Shown here: piece by piece, positions 50,030 to 59,700 of the stretch
Layout: each line of letters begins with the position of its first letter
Numbering within the stretch: the stretch's first letter is position 1
Assembly: GCA_035555855.1 (NCBI GenBank)
Contig: DATMGD010000004.1
Coordinates: 1-64,000 of the forward strand
Source: Palsa-892 sp035555855
Lineage (GTDB): Bacteria; Pseudomonadota; Alphaproteobacteria; Rhizobiales; Xanthobacteraceae
DNA: 64,000 nt
Direction of reading: 5' to 3'
The notes under the pieces: generated by a model
The model's input: the letters and a program-made list of their open reading frames with translations, nothing else
The model's database searches: none
Told to the model about the DNA's origin: nothing
Position numbers and translations under genes: made by a program

Positions 50030-51955
50030 GTGCCAGTCCAGACGCCGCTGCTCGACAAGGTGAATGTCCCCGCCGATCTGCGGAAGCTCGCGCCCGCGCA
50101 GCTTCAGCAGTTCGCCGACGAATTGCGCCGCGAGACGGTTGATGCAGTGTCCGTTACCGGCGGCCATCTTGGCGCCGGGCTCGGTGTCGTCGAGCTGACC
50201 GTTGCGCTACATTATGTTTTCGACACGCCCCGCGACAAGATCGTTTGGGACGTCGGTCATCAGACCTATCCGCACAAGATCATTACGGGCCGCCGCGACA
50301 AGATCCGCACGCTGCGTCAGGGCGGGGGGCTTTCGGGTTTCACCCGGCGCTCGGAAAGTGAATACGACGTTTTCGGCGCGGCGCACGCTTCGACCTCGAT
50401 TTCGGCCGGTCTCGGCATTGCTGTGGCCCGTGATCTCGAAGGCGAGGACTTCAACGTCGTCTGCGTCATCGGCGACGGCTCGCTCTCCGCCGGCATGGCC
50501 TATGAAGCAATGAACAATGCCGGCGCGACCAAGACGCGCCTCATCGTCATCCTCAACGACAACGATATGTCGATCGCCCCTCCGGTGGGCGCGATGTCGG
50601 CTTACCTCGCGCGGCGACTCTCCGGCCGAACTTATTCTCGCATGCGCAAGCTGTGGGAATGCGCCTCGGGTTATCTCCCCAAGCGCGTCTCGCAGTTCTT
50701 CCGCCGCGCCTTCGAACATACGCTCGGCCTGATGACCGGCGGCACGCTGTTCGAGGAACTGGGCTTCGATTATGTCGGGCCGATCGACGGCCACAACATG
50801 GATCACCTGTTGCCGGTTCTGAACAACGTCAAGAACAACAGCGACAGCCGCCCGGTGCTCGTCCATGTCGTTACCAAGAAGGGTCACGGCTATCCGCCGG
50901 CCGAGGCGTCCGACGACAAGTATCATGGCGTCGTCAAATTCGATGTCGCGACCGGCCAGCAGTCGAAGTCGAAGGGAGGTGCGCCGTCCTACACCAAGGT
51001 CTTCGCCGAAAGCCTGATCAAGGAAGCGCAGAAAGACGACAAGATCGTCGCGATCACCGCCGCGATGCCGTCTGGCACCGGGCTCGATCTTTTCGCGCAC
51101 AAGTTTCCGGCGCGTACCTTCGATGTCGGCATCGCCGAGCAGCACGCGGTGACGTTCGCGGCGGGTATGGCGACCGAGGGCCTCAAGCCCTTTACCGCGA
51201 TCTATTCGACCTTCCTGCAACGCGCCTACGATCAACTCGTACATGACGTAGTGCTGCAGAAGCTCCCGGTGCGTTTCGCGATCGACCGCGCCGGTCTCGT
51301 CGGCGCTGACGGCGCGACCCATGCCGGTTCCTACGACATTGCTTTCCTGACATGCCTGCCCGACATCGTGGTGATGGCCGCTGCCGACGAAGCCGAGCTT
51401 ATGCACATGGTCGCGACGGCTGCCGCGCTCGACGATATTCCCTCTGCGTTTCGTTTTCCGCGCGGCGAGGGGGCGGGCGTCGTGCTGCCCGCAGAGGGCA
51501 AGCCCCTCGAGATCGGCAAGGGCCGCGTGCTGCGCGAAGGCTCGTCCTTGGCGATCCTGAGTTTCGGCACACGCCTTTCGGAGTGCCTCAAGGCGGCGGA
51601 TGAACTCGCTGCACAGGGCATTACCGTGACGGTGGCGGATGCGCGCTTTGCGAAACCCCTCGACCGCGATCTCGTGCTGCGGCTCGCGCGTTCGCACGAA
51701 TTGCTGATGACGGTGGAAGAAGGGTCGGTCGGCGGCTTCGGTAGCCATGTGCTGGAGCTGATCGCGCGCACTGATTTGATGGAGCGCGGCCTCAAGGTGC
51801 GCACCATGGCGCTGCCCGATGTATTCATCGATCACGACACGCCCGCCGCGCAATATGCGATGGCCGGCCTGGATGCGAGGGCGATTGCCACTGAAGCGCT
51901 TACCGCGCTCGGCCGTGGTGCTCAGGCGCGCCAGCTCGCGGGTTTGCGCCGCTAG
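50030..51955 (+). CDS. dxs: 1-deoxy-D-xylulose-5-phosphate synthase
   Basis: The product has 641 aa from a GTG at 50030, after which the protein reads PVQTPLLDKVNVPADLRKL as in relatives. TPP binding: GDGSLSAGMAYEAMNN; the transketolase-like centre has GIAEQHAVTFAAGMA and the C-terminal region VEEGSVGGFGSHV. It makes DXP, the entry step of the non-mevalonate isoprenoid pathway (ispE and a prenyl synthase are also in this window). Confidence 0.97.
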   Translation: MPVQTPLLDKVNVPADLRKLAPAQLQQFADELRRETVDAVSVTGGHLGAGLGVVELTVALHYVFDTPRDKIVWDVGHQTYPHKIITGRRDKIRTLRQGGGLSGFTRRSESEYDVFGAAHASTSISAGLGIAVARDLEGEDFNVVCVIGDGSLSAGMAYEAMNNAGATKTRLIVILNDNDMSIAPPVGAMSAYLARRLSGRTYSRMRKLWECASGYLPKRVSQFFRRAFEHTLGLMTGGTLFEELGFDYVGPIDGHNMDHLLPVLNNVKNNSDSRPVLVHVVTKKGHGYPPAEASDDKYHGVVKFDVATGQQSKSKGGAPSYTKVFAESLIKEAQKDDKIVAITAAMPSGTGLDLFAHKFPARTFDVGIAEQHAVTFAAGMATEGLKPFTAIYSTFLQRAYDQLVHDVVLQKLPVRFAIDRAGLVGADGATHAGSYDIAFLTCLPDIVVMAAADEAELMHMVATAAALDDIPSAFRFPRGEGAGVVLPAEGKPLEIGKGRVLREGSSLAILSFGTRLSECLKAADELAAQGITVTVADARFAKPLDRDLVLRLARSHELLMTVEEGSVGGFGSHVLELIARTDLMERGLKVRTMALPDVFIDHDTPAAQYAMAGLDARAIATEALTALGRGAQARQLAGLRR

Positions 51956-51958
51956 GCA

Positions 51959-52573
51959 TTACCGCCCCCCGAGGCACGCCCGCTTGAAGGCTTCTTTTTT
52001 CGGCCCGAGCGATTTCAGCGGAATGCCAGTCGTGCGCCCCGGCACCTCCACCACAATCGTCTCACCGGTCTCGAACAGCGCGAACAGCCGTGGGCTGACC
52101 CGCGTGATGCCGCCGAGATCGACTGCGCGCGCGTTCTTTTCGTTCGGCAGCGCTGTCGCCGCCACCTCGAGCCGCGCCGGGCCGTTCGAGAGCCGCACCC
52201 GGCCGCCGTCGCCGGTCTTCATGCCCTTGGCGGGCACATCGAACACGATGATGCGGACGAGGCCTGTGTCCGGCTGACAGGAAAGCGAAAGCCGCACATC
52301 GTCGCCGTTCATGCGCGAGAACATCAGCGCCGGGCGGCTGTTGTCGCGCCCGAGTACCCAGACATGAGCGAGCTTGGCCTGCGCTTCGTTTTTCTTGCGC
52401 GCGGCCTCGGCGGCACGCTCTTTCGGTGAGAGCTTGCGTTTGGCGGCAGCAAGTTGCACGGCTCCGTCCGCCACGGGTGGCGGCGGATTGAGCGCAAGCG
52501 CGGGCAGGGCTGCAAATGCCATGCCCAGCCCAATGCTCATGATCGATAACGAGCGTCGCAGCGCGCGGCGCAT
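51959..52573 (-). CDS. Secreted protein of unknown function
   Basis: The product has 204 aa from ATG 52573; the longer frame to 52708 is antisense to the MATE start and poor. A signal peptide covers about 1-28. A basic helix (KRKLSPKERAAEAARKKNEAQAK) is followed by a beta-rich domain with LMFSRMNGDDVRLSLSCQPDTG and RVSPRLFALFETGETIVVEVPG. I recognise no named family. It is convergent with dxs, three bases apart. Confidence 0.7.
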   Translation of the reverse strand: MRRALRRSLSIMSIGLGMAFAALPALALNPPPPVADGAVQLAAAKRKLSPKERAAEAARKKNEAQAKLAHVWVLGRDNSRPALMFSRMNGDDVRLSLSCQPDTGLVRIIVFDVPAKGMKTGDGGRVRLSNGPARLEVAATALPNEKNARAVDLGGITRVSPRLFALFETGETIVVEVPGRTTGIPLKSLGPKKEAFKRACLGGR

Positions 52574-52716
52574 CGGCAGTCTCCAATTCCGAGTGAGAGA
52601 CAGGTGAGGCGGTTCTTTAGCACCGTGCCAGCGGGCGTCAAAGCAGGTTTTTGCCGTGTTGTAATCCGCAGACCTGTCATTCGGTCCTGCGACTTTCTCT
52701 TGCCGCAATAGCCACT

Positions 52717-54147
52717 ATGGTCCCCGCGATGACAGCTCCGACGACGATAACGGCCGCACGCTCGCCGTGCATCAGCCTTTGGCGCGAAGAGATGATCGAG
52801 ACGATCAGGCTCTCGTTTCCGATCGCGCTGACACAACTCGGTCAGGTCGCGATGATGACGACCGATCTAGCGATGATCGGCCGGCTCGGCGACGAGGCGA
52901 TTGCCGCGGCGGCGCTCGGTCAGATCGTGTTGTTCGTCGCCTTTGTCGCCGGCATGGGCTTCGTCTCGGCGGTGGCTCCGCTCGCCGCGCAGGCCTATGG
53001 CGCACGCGAGCCCCGCATGGTCCGCCGCGCGCTGCGCGTGGGCTTGTGGGCTTCGGTGCTGTTCGGCCTGCCGCTGAGTCTCTTGCAGATGTATGGCGAG
53101 GACTTTCTGCTGTTCGCGGGACAGGAGCCACAGACGGCGGCACTCGCGCAGGAATATCTCTCAGGCCTCGGCTGGAGCCTCGTGCCGGCCTGGGGCTATA
53201 TCGCCATCCGCAATTTCATGAGTGCGGTGAACCGCCCCGAACCCGCGCTGTGGGTGACGCTTGCCGCGATCCCGGCGAACGCCGTGCTCGCCTACGGCAT
53301 GATCAACGGCGTCTTCGGTATGCCCAAGCTCGGCATTCTCGGTGCCGGTGTCGCGACGACTGCGATCAATATCCTGATGTGCGCCGCGCTGATCTGGATG
53401 TGCTACGCCATGCGGCCGTTCAAGAAATATCGCGTGCTCGGCAAATTCTGGCGCTTCGATAGCGCGTTGTTCGTTCGGCTGCTCGTTGTCGGCCTGCCGA
53501 TCTCGGGAAGTTTCCTGCTGGAGTTCGGCCTGTTCGCCTGCGCCAGCCTCTTGATGGGCTGGATCAGCACGGAAGCCTTGGCCGCGCACCAGATCGCCAT
53601 TCAGGTTGCCTCCATCATGTTCATGGTGCCGTTCGGCATCTCGATGGCAGCGACCGTGCGTGTCGGCCATGCCGTCGGGCGCTTCGAACCGGAAGCAGCG
53701 CGCCGCGCTGGTTTTGCCGCGCTGATCTTGAGTGTTGTGTTCATGCTGACGATGGCGCTGGTCGTCGCGCTGACGCGCGACACGATCCCGTTTTTCTTCC
53801 TGAATGAAACATCGGCGCACCCCGAGACGCTCGCGCTTGCTTCGCTCTTGCTCGGCATGGGCGCTGGCTTCTTCGTCTTCGACGGCTTGCAGACAGTGGC
53901 GCTCGGCGCGCTGCGCGGGCTGAACGATACGCGCGTGCCGCTCATTTACGCGGCGCTGAGCTTCTGGCTCGTCGGCTTCGTCTCGGCTTATCTGCTGGCC
54001 TTCACGTTCGGCTATCGCGCGCCGGGCATCTGGGTCGGGCTGACGCTCGGACTCATCGTCTATGCCATATTGCTCGTCAGGCGCTTCCAGCGCCTGACCG
54101 CGAATGGCTTGCCGGCCGGTGCAGAAATGGCACGCGGGCTCGCCTGA
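52717..54147 (+). CDS. MATE family multidrug efflux transporter
   Basis: The product has 476 aa and about 12 helices, the family norm. The first ATG (52717) and a second (52729) are both possible; neither has a clear ribosome site. IALTQLGQVAMMTTDLAMIGRLGDEAIAAAALG opens the first half and the second half repeats the pattern with LVVGLPISGSFLLEFGLFACASLLMGW. Such pumps export cationic drugs or metabolites using Na+ or H+. Confidence 0.93.
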   Translation: MVPAMTAPTTITAARSPCISLWREEMIETIRLSFPIALTQLGQVAMMTTDLAMIGRLGDEAIAAAALGQIVLFVAFVAGMGFVSAVAPLAAQAYGAREPRMVRRALRVGLWASVLFGLPLSLLQMYGEDFLLFAGQEPQTAALAQEYLSGLGWSLVPAWGYIAIRNFMSAVNRPEPALWVTLAAIPANAVLAYGMINGVFGMPKLGILGAGVATTAINILMCAALIWMCYAMRPFKKYRVLGKFWRFDSALFVRLLVVGLPISGSFLLEFGLFACASLLMGWISTEALAAHQIAIQVASIMFMVPFGISMAATVRVGHAVGRFEPEAARRAGFAALILSVVFMLTMALVVALTRDTIPFFFLNETSAHPETLALASLLLGMGAGFFVFDGLQTVALGALRGLNDTRVPLIYAALSFWLVGFVSAYLLAFTFGYRAPGIWVGLTLGLIVYAILLVRRFQRLTANGLPAGAEMARGLA

Positions 54148-54188
54148 GGGCTGGACGGCGGCGCGTTTCACCCGTAGAGCCGCGCGTT

Positions 54189-55427
54189 ATGTCTGAGCGC
54201 GTCCATATCGACCATGTCGGCCATCAGGGCGATGGCATTGCCGTCACGCCGCACGGCCGCGTTTTCGTGCCCTATGCGCTGCCGGGCGAAACGGTCGAGA
54301 TCGAGATCGAAGGCGAACGCGCACGGCTTTTAAAAGTCCTGAAATCGAGCACTGAGCGTGTCGCGCCGATCTGCCCGCATTTCGGCACCTGCGGCGGCTG
54401 CGCTTTGCAGCATTGGCAGGCCGAAGGCTATCGCGCGTGGAAACATGCGCTGGTTGTAACCGCGCTCGCACAGGAAGGAATTGAAGCGGAAGTCGCACCG
54501 CTGATCGACGTCCACGGCGAAGGGCGCCGCCGCGCTGTGCTTCACGCGAGGCGCGGGGCGGGTAGCGAGAAGGGCAAAAACCTTGCCGTCGGTTTTGCCG
54601 GCCGCCGCTCGCACGCCATCGTGCCGATTGAAGCGTGCCCGGTGCTGGCGCCCGCGTTAAAAAACGTCTTCGCGATCGGCCGCCGCGTCGCCGAAATTCT
54701 CGCGCCGCGCGACAAACCGCTCGATCTGCATTTCACTGCGACCGAAGGCGGCCTCGACCTCGATGTGCGCGGCTCCGGCCCCATCGACCGCAAGATGACT
54801 TCGGCGCTGGCGGATCTCGCGGCCGGCGAGAAGCTCGCGCGCATCACCCGCCACGGCGAGATGGTGACGCAACTCACTTCTCCTACGCTTACGGTCGGCC
54901 GCGCCCGCGTCGTGCTGCCACCGGGTAGCTTCTTGCAGGCGACTCGAGCGGGCGAGGACACGCTCGCGCGGCTCGTGCTGGAAGCGGCGAGCGAGGCGAA
55001 GAGAGTCGCCGATTTTTTTTGCGGCGTCGGTACATTTGCTCTGCGGCTTGCAGAACGATCGAAAGTGTTGGCCGCCGATAGCGATGCGCCCGCGGTAAAT
55101 ACGCTGCGCGAAGCCGCCAAAGCGCCAGGACTGAAGCCGATCGAAACGATTACGCGCGATCTCTTTCGCCGCCCGCTCGTTGCCGTCGAATTGAAAGGCT
55201 GCGATCTTGTCGTCCTTGATCCGCCGCGTCAGGGCGCCGAGATGCAGGCAAAAGAGCTTGCGCGCAGCAAGATCGAAAAAGTGATTTATGTCTCCTGTAA
55301 CCCGGCGACGTTCGCGCGAGACGCGCGCATTCTCGTCAGCGCCGGATACCGCTTGTTGCGCGTGACGCCGGTCGATCAATTTCGCTACTCCGCGCATGTC
55401 GAGCTGGTCGGCGTGTTCGAGCGCTAA
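54189..55427 (+). CDS. Class I SAM-dependent RNA methyltransferase (RlmD/TrmA type)
   Basis: The product has 412 aa. An N-terminal TRAM-like domain (1-55) precedes an iron-sulfur motif with C62, C68 and C71 (ICPHFGTCGGC) and a later Cys in EACP. The SAM domain has DFFCGVGTFAL and the catalytic Cys in VIYVSCNPATFARD. These enzymes methylate uridine-5 in rRNA or tRNA. The exact site cannot be told. Its stop overlaps the stop of the convergent DUF1194 gene by four bases. Confidence 0.93.
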   Translation: MSERVHIDHVGHQGDGIAVTPHGRVFVPYALPGETVEIEIEGERARLLKVLKSSTERVAPICPHFGTCGGCALQHWQAEGYRAWKHALVVTALAQEGIEAEVAPLIDVHGEGRRRAVLHARRGAGSEKGKNLAVGFAGRRSHAIVPIEACPVLAPALKNVFAIGRRVAEILAPRDKPLDLHFTATEGGLDLDVRGSGPIDRKMTSALADLAAGEKLARITRHGEMVTQLTSPTLTVGRARVVLPPGSFLQATRAGEDTLARLVLEAASEAKRVADFFCGVGTFALRLAERSKVLAADSDAPAVNTLREAAKAPGLKPIETITRDLFRRPLVAVELKGCDLVVLDPPRQGAEMQAKELARSKIEKVIYVSCNPATFARDARILVSAGYRLLRVTPVDQFRYSAHVELVGVFER

Positions 55428-56248
55428 TGGTCCGTCCCCCAGCGCTCACTCCACATTTTCTCGCCGATGGTGCAGGAGACGCGCGGCTTGTCGGCTGAAA
55501 TCGGAATCGGCCGCAGCCCCTCAGGCGAAGGCATCTTCCCGGCGACTTCGAGCAGCAGTTTCTTGCGGATCGCATCAATGAATTGCGCCTTGCCGCGCGC
55601 CGGCACCGTGAAAGAGCCGACGCCGCCGATCACGCAATCCTCGTAATACTCGTCGAGATTCGGAATATCGAGAAAGCCGACATTCGACTCTTTCAGCATG
55701 ATCGGCAAGCCGTTGATGGTGATGCCTTTGGCGACCGTCGCGTCGCGCACGGTGGTGACGATCTCGCCCTGATTGTTGGTGCCGTCGCCCGAGACGTCGA
55801 TCACCTTGCGAAGGCCCTTGAACGGCGTGTCGTCGAACAGCGCCGCGGAAAAGTGCAGCGCGCCCGAAATCGAAGTGCGCGAGGCGCGCCGCGTCGGCGA
55901 GCGGTTGAGCGTTTCGACGAAAGCGTCGGCCGCTTCCGGCCCGTCGATCATCTGCCACGGCACGATGACGCGCTGATCGTTCATGCCCGCCCATTCGACA
56001 TAAGTGACGGCGATGCGGCCGGTAGGGCCCTTGCGGACGGCATCGAGAAATTCTCGCGACGTGAGCGCGCTGATATAGCCGTCGCGCTGCAGTTCCTGCT
56101 CGTCGCTGTCCATCGAGAACGAAATATCGACTGCGATGACGAGTTCGACATCGACCTGGCTGTCACGCGTAACAGGTGTTGCGGCATTGGCCGTCGTCGC
56201 TGCTGCGAGCAGCAGGGCCGTCAAGCTGCGCCAGAGGAGCTTCCGCAT
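55424..56248 (-). CDS. DUF1194 (von Willebrand A-like) secreted protein
   Basis: The product has 274 aa. A signal peptide ends near residue 22. The VWA metal site is AVDISFSMDSDE, with the DxSxS motif at 41-45, and a later GDGTNNQGEIV completes the MIDAS-type loop. The family is conserved in alphaproteobacteria and unexplained; VWA folds usually bind proteins through a metal ion. It is transcribed alone. Confidence 0.9.
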   Translation of the reverse strand: MRKLLWRSLTALLLAAATTANAATPVTRDSQVDVELVIAVDISFSMDSDEQELQRDGYISALTSREFLDAVRKGPTGRIAVTYVEWAGMNDQRVIVPWQMIDGPEAADAFVETLNRSPTRRASRTSISGALHFSAALFDDTPFKGLRKVIDVSGDGTNNQGEIVTTVRDATVAKGITINGLPIMLKESNVGFLDIPNLDEYYEDCVIGGVGSFTVPARGKAQFIDAIRKKLLLEVAGKMPSPEGLRPIPISADKPRVSCTIGEKMWSERWGTDH

Positions 56249-56343
56249 CGTCGCCGCCTCCCGTCAAAGCCGCGATCATGCATGCTGCCACGGCTTCGCG
56301 GCGCCACCAAGGCGCGGCTAGGGCGGAGTAAGTGGTAAGCGGG

Positions 56344-57438
56344 TCAGCTGTCGAGCGTTTCGGTGGCGACGATCTCGATGCCGAAACCGGCAAGGCCCAC
56401 ATAGGTGCGTTTGCTGGACGAAAGGAGCCGGATCGAGGAGATGCCGAGATCGCGCAGGATCTGCGCGCCAAGGCCTATCTCGCGCCATTGCCGGTCGCGC
56501 GCCGCGGCCGTCGCCGAGGTCTTTTCGCTCTCGTGCTTCACCACCGGCACGCCGGCGGTGCCGTCGCGCAGGTACACCAGCACGCCGCGGCCATCGGCCT
56601 TGAAACGCTTTAGCGCGTTGTGGATCGTCTTGCCGCCGGCGAAGATGTCGTCGATGACGTCGGCACGGTGCAGCCGCGCCGGGATGTTCTTGCCATCGCC
56701 AATCTTGCCGTAGACGAAGGCCATGTGATGCACGGCATCGAACGGCGTGACGTAAGCATGGCCGGTGAGTTCGCCGATCTCGGTCTTGATCGGAAAAGTC
56801 GCGACATGCTCGACGAGCTTCTCGCGCGCCTGCCGAAAGGCGATCATCTCGGCGATGGAGACTTGCGCGAGCTTGTGCTGTTTGGCGAAGGCCGCGACCG
56901 CAGGCCCGCGCATCACGGTGCCGTCGTCGTTGACGAGTTCTGCCAAGACGCCGACCGGTGGCAGGCCTGCAAGCTTGCAGAGGTCAACGCAGGCTTCGGT
57001 GTGGCCCGAACGCATCAACACGCCGCCCTCACGGGCGATTAACGGAAACACATGGCCGGGGCGGACGAAATCGACGGCGCCCATGTTGGGGTTGGCAAGC
57101 GCGCGCGCCGTATTAGTGCGCTCCTCGGCCGAGATGCCGGTATTCATGCCGTGCTTGACGTCGATCGAGACGGTGAAGGCCGTGCCGAGCGGCGCATCGT
57201 TCGCCGACACCATCGGCGAAAGCTGCAGCCGCCGTGCTTCGTCGGGCGTGACCGGCGTGCAGACGATGCCGGAAGTGTGGCGAATGAGAAACGCCATCTT
57301 GTCCGGAGTGCACAGCGAGGCGGCGATGAAGAGGTCGCCCTCGTTCTCGCGGTCGTCATCGTCGGTGACGACGACGAGTTCACCGCGTGCAAAAGCTGCG
57401 ATCGCCGCTTCCATGGCGTTTTGGGTATCTTCGGTCAT
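56344..57438 (-). CDS. ribB: 3,4-dihydroxy-2-butanone 4-phosphate synthase with degenerate GTP cyclohydrolase II-like domain
   Basis: The product has 364 aa. The N-terminal DHBPS domain (1-200) is intact: DDDDRENEGDLFIAA, HTSGIVCTP, RPGHVFPLIAREGG and RSGHTEACVDL. The C-terminal half (about 205-364) has the outline of GTP cyclohydrolase II but lacks the zinc motif CxxGDxFxSxxCxC; at that place it reads ARLHRADVIDDIFAGGKTIHN. The protein should thus make DHBP for riboflavin but not open GTP, so a separate RibA is expected elsewhere. It overlaps the aroC stop by four bases (57435-57438). Confidence 0.92.
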   Translation of the reverse strand: MTEDTQNAMEAAIAAFARGELVVVTDDDDRENEGDLFIAASLCTPDKMAFLIRHTSGIVCTPVTPDEARRLQLSPMVSANDAPLGTAFTVSIDVKHGMNTGISAEERTNTARALANPNMGAVDFVRPGHVFPLIAREGGVLMRSGHTEACVDLCKLAGLPPVGVLAELVNDDGTVMRGPAVAAFAKQHKLAQVSIAEMIAFRQAREKLVEHVATFPIKTEIGELTGHAYVTPFDAVHHMAFVYGKIGDGKNIPARLHRADVIDDIFAGGKTIHNALKRFKADGRGVLVYLRDGTAGVPVVKHESEKTSATAAARDRQWREIGLGAQILRDLGISSIRLLSSSKRTYVGLAGFGIEIVATETLDS

Positions 57439-58559
57439 TGCTCACACTTCTTCGGGAACGGCCAGCGCGCCGGCTCGCAACCGACCTGTCCGCGATGGCG
57501 CAGGAATTGGTCGGCGAGCACGCAGGCGAGCATGGCTTCGCCGATCGGCACCGCGCGGATGCCGACGCAAGGATCATGGCGGCCCTTGGTCGAGACGTCG
57601 GTCTCGGAGCCGTAGCGATCTACTGTCTTGCGCGGCGTCAGGATGGAAGAGGTCGGCTTCACCGCGAAGCGCGCAACGACCGGCGCACCGGTCGAGATTC
57701 CGCCGAGCACGCCGCCCGCATGGTTCGAGAGGAATTTCGGCGCGCCGTCGTTCGAGATGCGCATCTCGTCGGCGTTCTCTTCGCCGGTAAGTTCGGCGGC
57801 ACCAAAACCCGCGCCGATCTCGACGCCCTTGACGGCGTTGATGCTCATCAGCGCGCTCGCGATTTCGCTATCCAGCTTGCCGTAAATCGGGCTGCCGAGC
57901 GCAGGCGGCACGTTCTCGGCGATGACTTCGATCACCGCACCGATGGACGAGCCGCTTTTGCGGATGCCGTCGAGATATTCTTCCATCTGCTTCGCCGCTT
58001 TGGCGTCCGGGCAGAAGAACGGATTGTTGCCGACCTCGTTCCAGTCCCAATTGGCGCGATCGACCTTGATCTTGCCCATCTGCACGAGCGCCGCGCGAAC
58101 CTTCACCTCGGGCAGCACCTTGCGCGCGACAGCGCCCGCCGCGACGCGCGAGGCGGTTTCGCGTGCCGAAGCGCGGCCCGAGCCGCGCGGGTCGCGCACG
58201 CCGTACTTCATGTCGTAAACGTAGTCGGCGTGCCCGGGACGATATTTGTCGGCAATCTCGCTGTAGTCTTTCGAGCGCGCATCGACATTCTCGATCAAGA
58301 GCGCGATCGGCGTGCCGGTCGTAACCTCTCGGCCGTCTTTCTCGTAGGTGCCGGAGAGAATCTTCACCGCGTCGGGCTCGCGCCGCTGCGTGACGAACTT
58401 GCTTTGGCCCGGACGGCGGCGATCGAGATCACGCTGGATGTCGGCGGCCGTCAGCGGCAGGCCCGGCGGGCAGCCGTCCACGACGCAGCCGATCGCGACC
58501 CCATGGCTTTCGCCGAAGGTCGTGACGCGGAACAGATGGCCGAATGTATTGAACGACAT
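57435..58559 (-). CDS. aroC: Chorismate synthase
   Basis: The product has 374 aa from ATG 58559, after which the sequence reads MSFNTFGHLFRVTTFGESHG, the family start. GYRPGHADYVYDMKYGVRDPRGSGRASARET contains the FMN and substrate contacts, and later NHAGGVLGGISTG and GRHDPCVGIRAVPIGEAMLA are conserved. It makes chorismate from EPSP using reduced FMN. FMN use links it loosely to riboflavin synthesis encoded by the overlapping ribB downstream. Confidence 0.97.
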   Translation of the reverse strand: MSFNTFGHLFRVTTFGESHGVAIGCVVDGCPPGLPLTAADIQRDLDRRRPGQSKFVTQRREPDAVKILSGTYEKDGREVTTGTPIALLIENVDARSKDYSEIADKYRPGHADYVYDMKYGVRDPRGSGRASARETASRVAAGAVARKVLPEVKVRAALVQMGKIKVDRANWDWNEVGNNPFFCPDAKAAKQMEEYLDGIRKSGSSIGAVIEVIAENVPPALGSPIYGKLDSEIASALMSINAVKGVEIGAGFGAAELTGEENADEMRISNDGAPKFLSNHAGGVLGGISTGAPVVARFAVKPTSSILTPRKTVDRYGSETDVSTKGRHDPCVGIRAVPIGEAMLACVLADQFLRHRGQVGCEPARWPFPKKCEQ

Positions 58560-58638
58560 GTTGAGCCCGTTGCGATTTTCGCAATCGTTGTACGAGCGGC
58601 CCGCGCAGGGGTCAAACAAGGGTCAAACGCGCGCCGTC

Positions 58639-59235
58639 TTAACCGTGTTTGGTGAGCCGGTTGCCCTCGAAAACGTAGACGACGCCCTGCTCGATATAGC
58701 GCTCGGCTGCCTCGATTGCGCTTTCGACCCCGCGCGCCACCATCAGCGCCCGCATCGTGCCGCCGTGTGCCACCACCACAGCATCCTGCGCGAGCGATTC
58801 GAGCCAGCCGCCGATCCGTGCCTCGAGGTCGGCATAGCTCTCGCCGCCCGGTGCAGCGACGCCCCACTTGTCGGCGTCGCGCAATGCGTAATGTTCGGGA
58901 TGTGCCGTCCGCATCTCGGCGAAGGTCATGCCTTCCCAGTCGCCATAGCCGATCTCGCGCAGCCGCGCTTCGAGCGCGTAGCCTTCGCGCGGCAGGCCGA
59001 TCGAGGTGCGCACGAGCTCCATCGTCTCGCGCGTGCGGCCGAGCGGGCTTGCGATGAAGGGTATCTCGGTGTGCTTGCGCTGCTCGCGCGCGAGCAGTTC
59101 GCGCAAGACGCCGCCCGCCTGCGCCGCCTGCGCGCGGCCCTTGTCGTTCAGCGGAATGTCGCGCCAGCCCTGCACGCGGCCCGAGGCATTCCATTCGGTC
59201 TGGCCGTGACGGATGTAATAGAGCTTGGGAGGCAT
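58639..59235 (-). CDS. Histidine phosphatase (phosphoglycerate mutase-like)
   Basis: The product has 198 aa from ATG 59235; a TTG at 59247 would add four residues. The phosphohistidine motif IRHGQTEWN (His10) is at the start; SPLGRTRETMEL and VVVAHGGTMRAL carry the other pocket residues (second His). It may be a phosphatase of sugar phosphates or cofactors rather than a glycolytic mutase. It lies between the small secreted protein and aroC in the same run. Confidence 0.93.
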   Translation of the reverse strand: MPPKLYYIRHGQTEWNASGRVQGWRDIPLNDKGRAQAAQAGGVLRELLAREQRKHTEIPFIASPLGRTRETMELVRTSIGLPREGYALEARLREIGYGDWEGMTFAEMRTAHPEHYALRDADKWGVAAPGGESYADLEARIGGWLESLAQDAVVVAHGGTMRALMVARGVESAIEAAERYIEQGVVYVFEGNRLTKHG

Positions 59236-59273
59236 GATTTCTTGCAAGGCTTATTGTCGAAGGCTTCGTTTCG

Positions 59274-59696
59274 TCAGCGCACGCTGATGAAGATTTCGTC
59301 GGTTCGCGTGACCGCTGTGCCATCTGCTGACGGGAAGGTGATTCGCAGCACCGCGCGGTCGGTGCCACGATAGCGCGCGGCTGGTTTGTAGAACACCGCC
59401 GTCGCATCGACGAACTGGCCGAGGCAGCCATAAGCCTGTGGCGGTACGACATCGGCATGCGCCATCAGCCGCTCGGGACGAAATGCAAGCTTGCCGTAGG
59501 ACGGCACGCCGACGACTTCGATTTTCGGCACCGCGTTCTTGCGGCACGTCGCATCGGGTGCGGCGTAATAGGCGAGGCGGCCTTCGCGGCCAACCGAGAT
59601 GTTGGCGCTTTGATAGAAGCGCGGCCCGTCCTGCGCGATGGCGGCCGTTGCGGCGAGTATGAGAGCGAGAGCGCCAGCGGCGCGAGCGGGCGCCAC
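59274..59696 (-). CDS. Small secreted protein, unknown (140 aa)
   Basis: A GTG at 59696 starts four bases after the fabI stop, and AAGGA lies just ahead of it, so coupled translation with fabI is likely. A signal peptide covers about 1-21. The mature part (about 120 aa) contains three Cys and aromatic strands such as FYQSANISVGREGRLAYYAAP and ADVVPPQAYGCLGQFVDATAVFY. I recognise no family. Confidence 0.75.
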   Translation of the reverse strand: MAPARAAGALALILAATAAIAQDGPRFYQSANISVGREGRLAYYAAPDATCRKNAVPKIEVVGVPSYGKLAFRPERLMAHADVVPPQAYGCLGQFVDATAVFYKPAARYRGTDRAVLRITFPSADGTAVTRTDEIFISVR

Positions 59697-59700
59697 CGTT

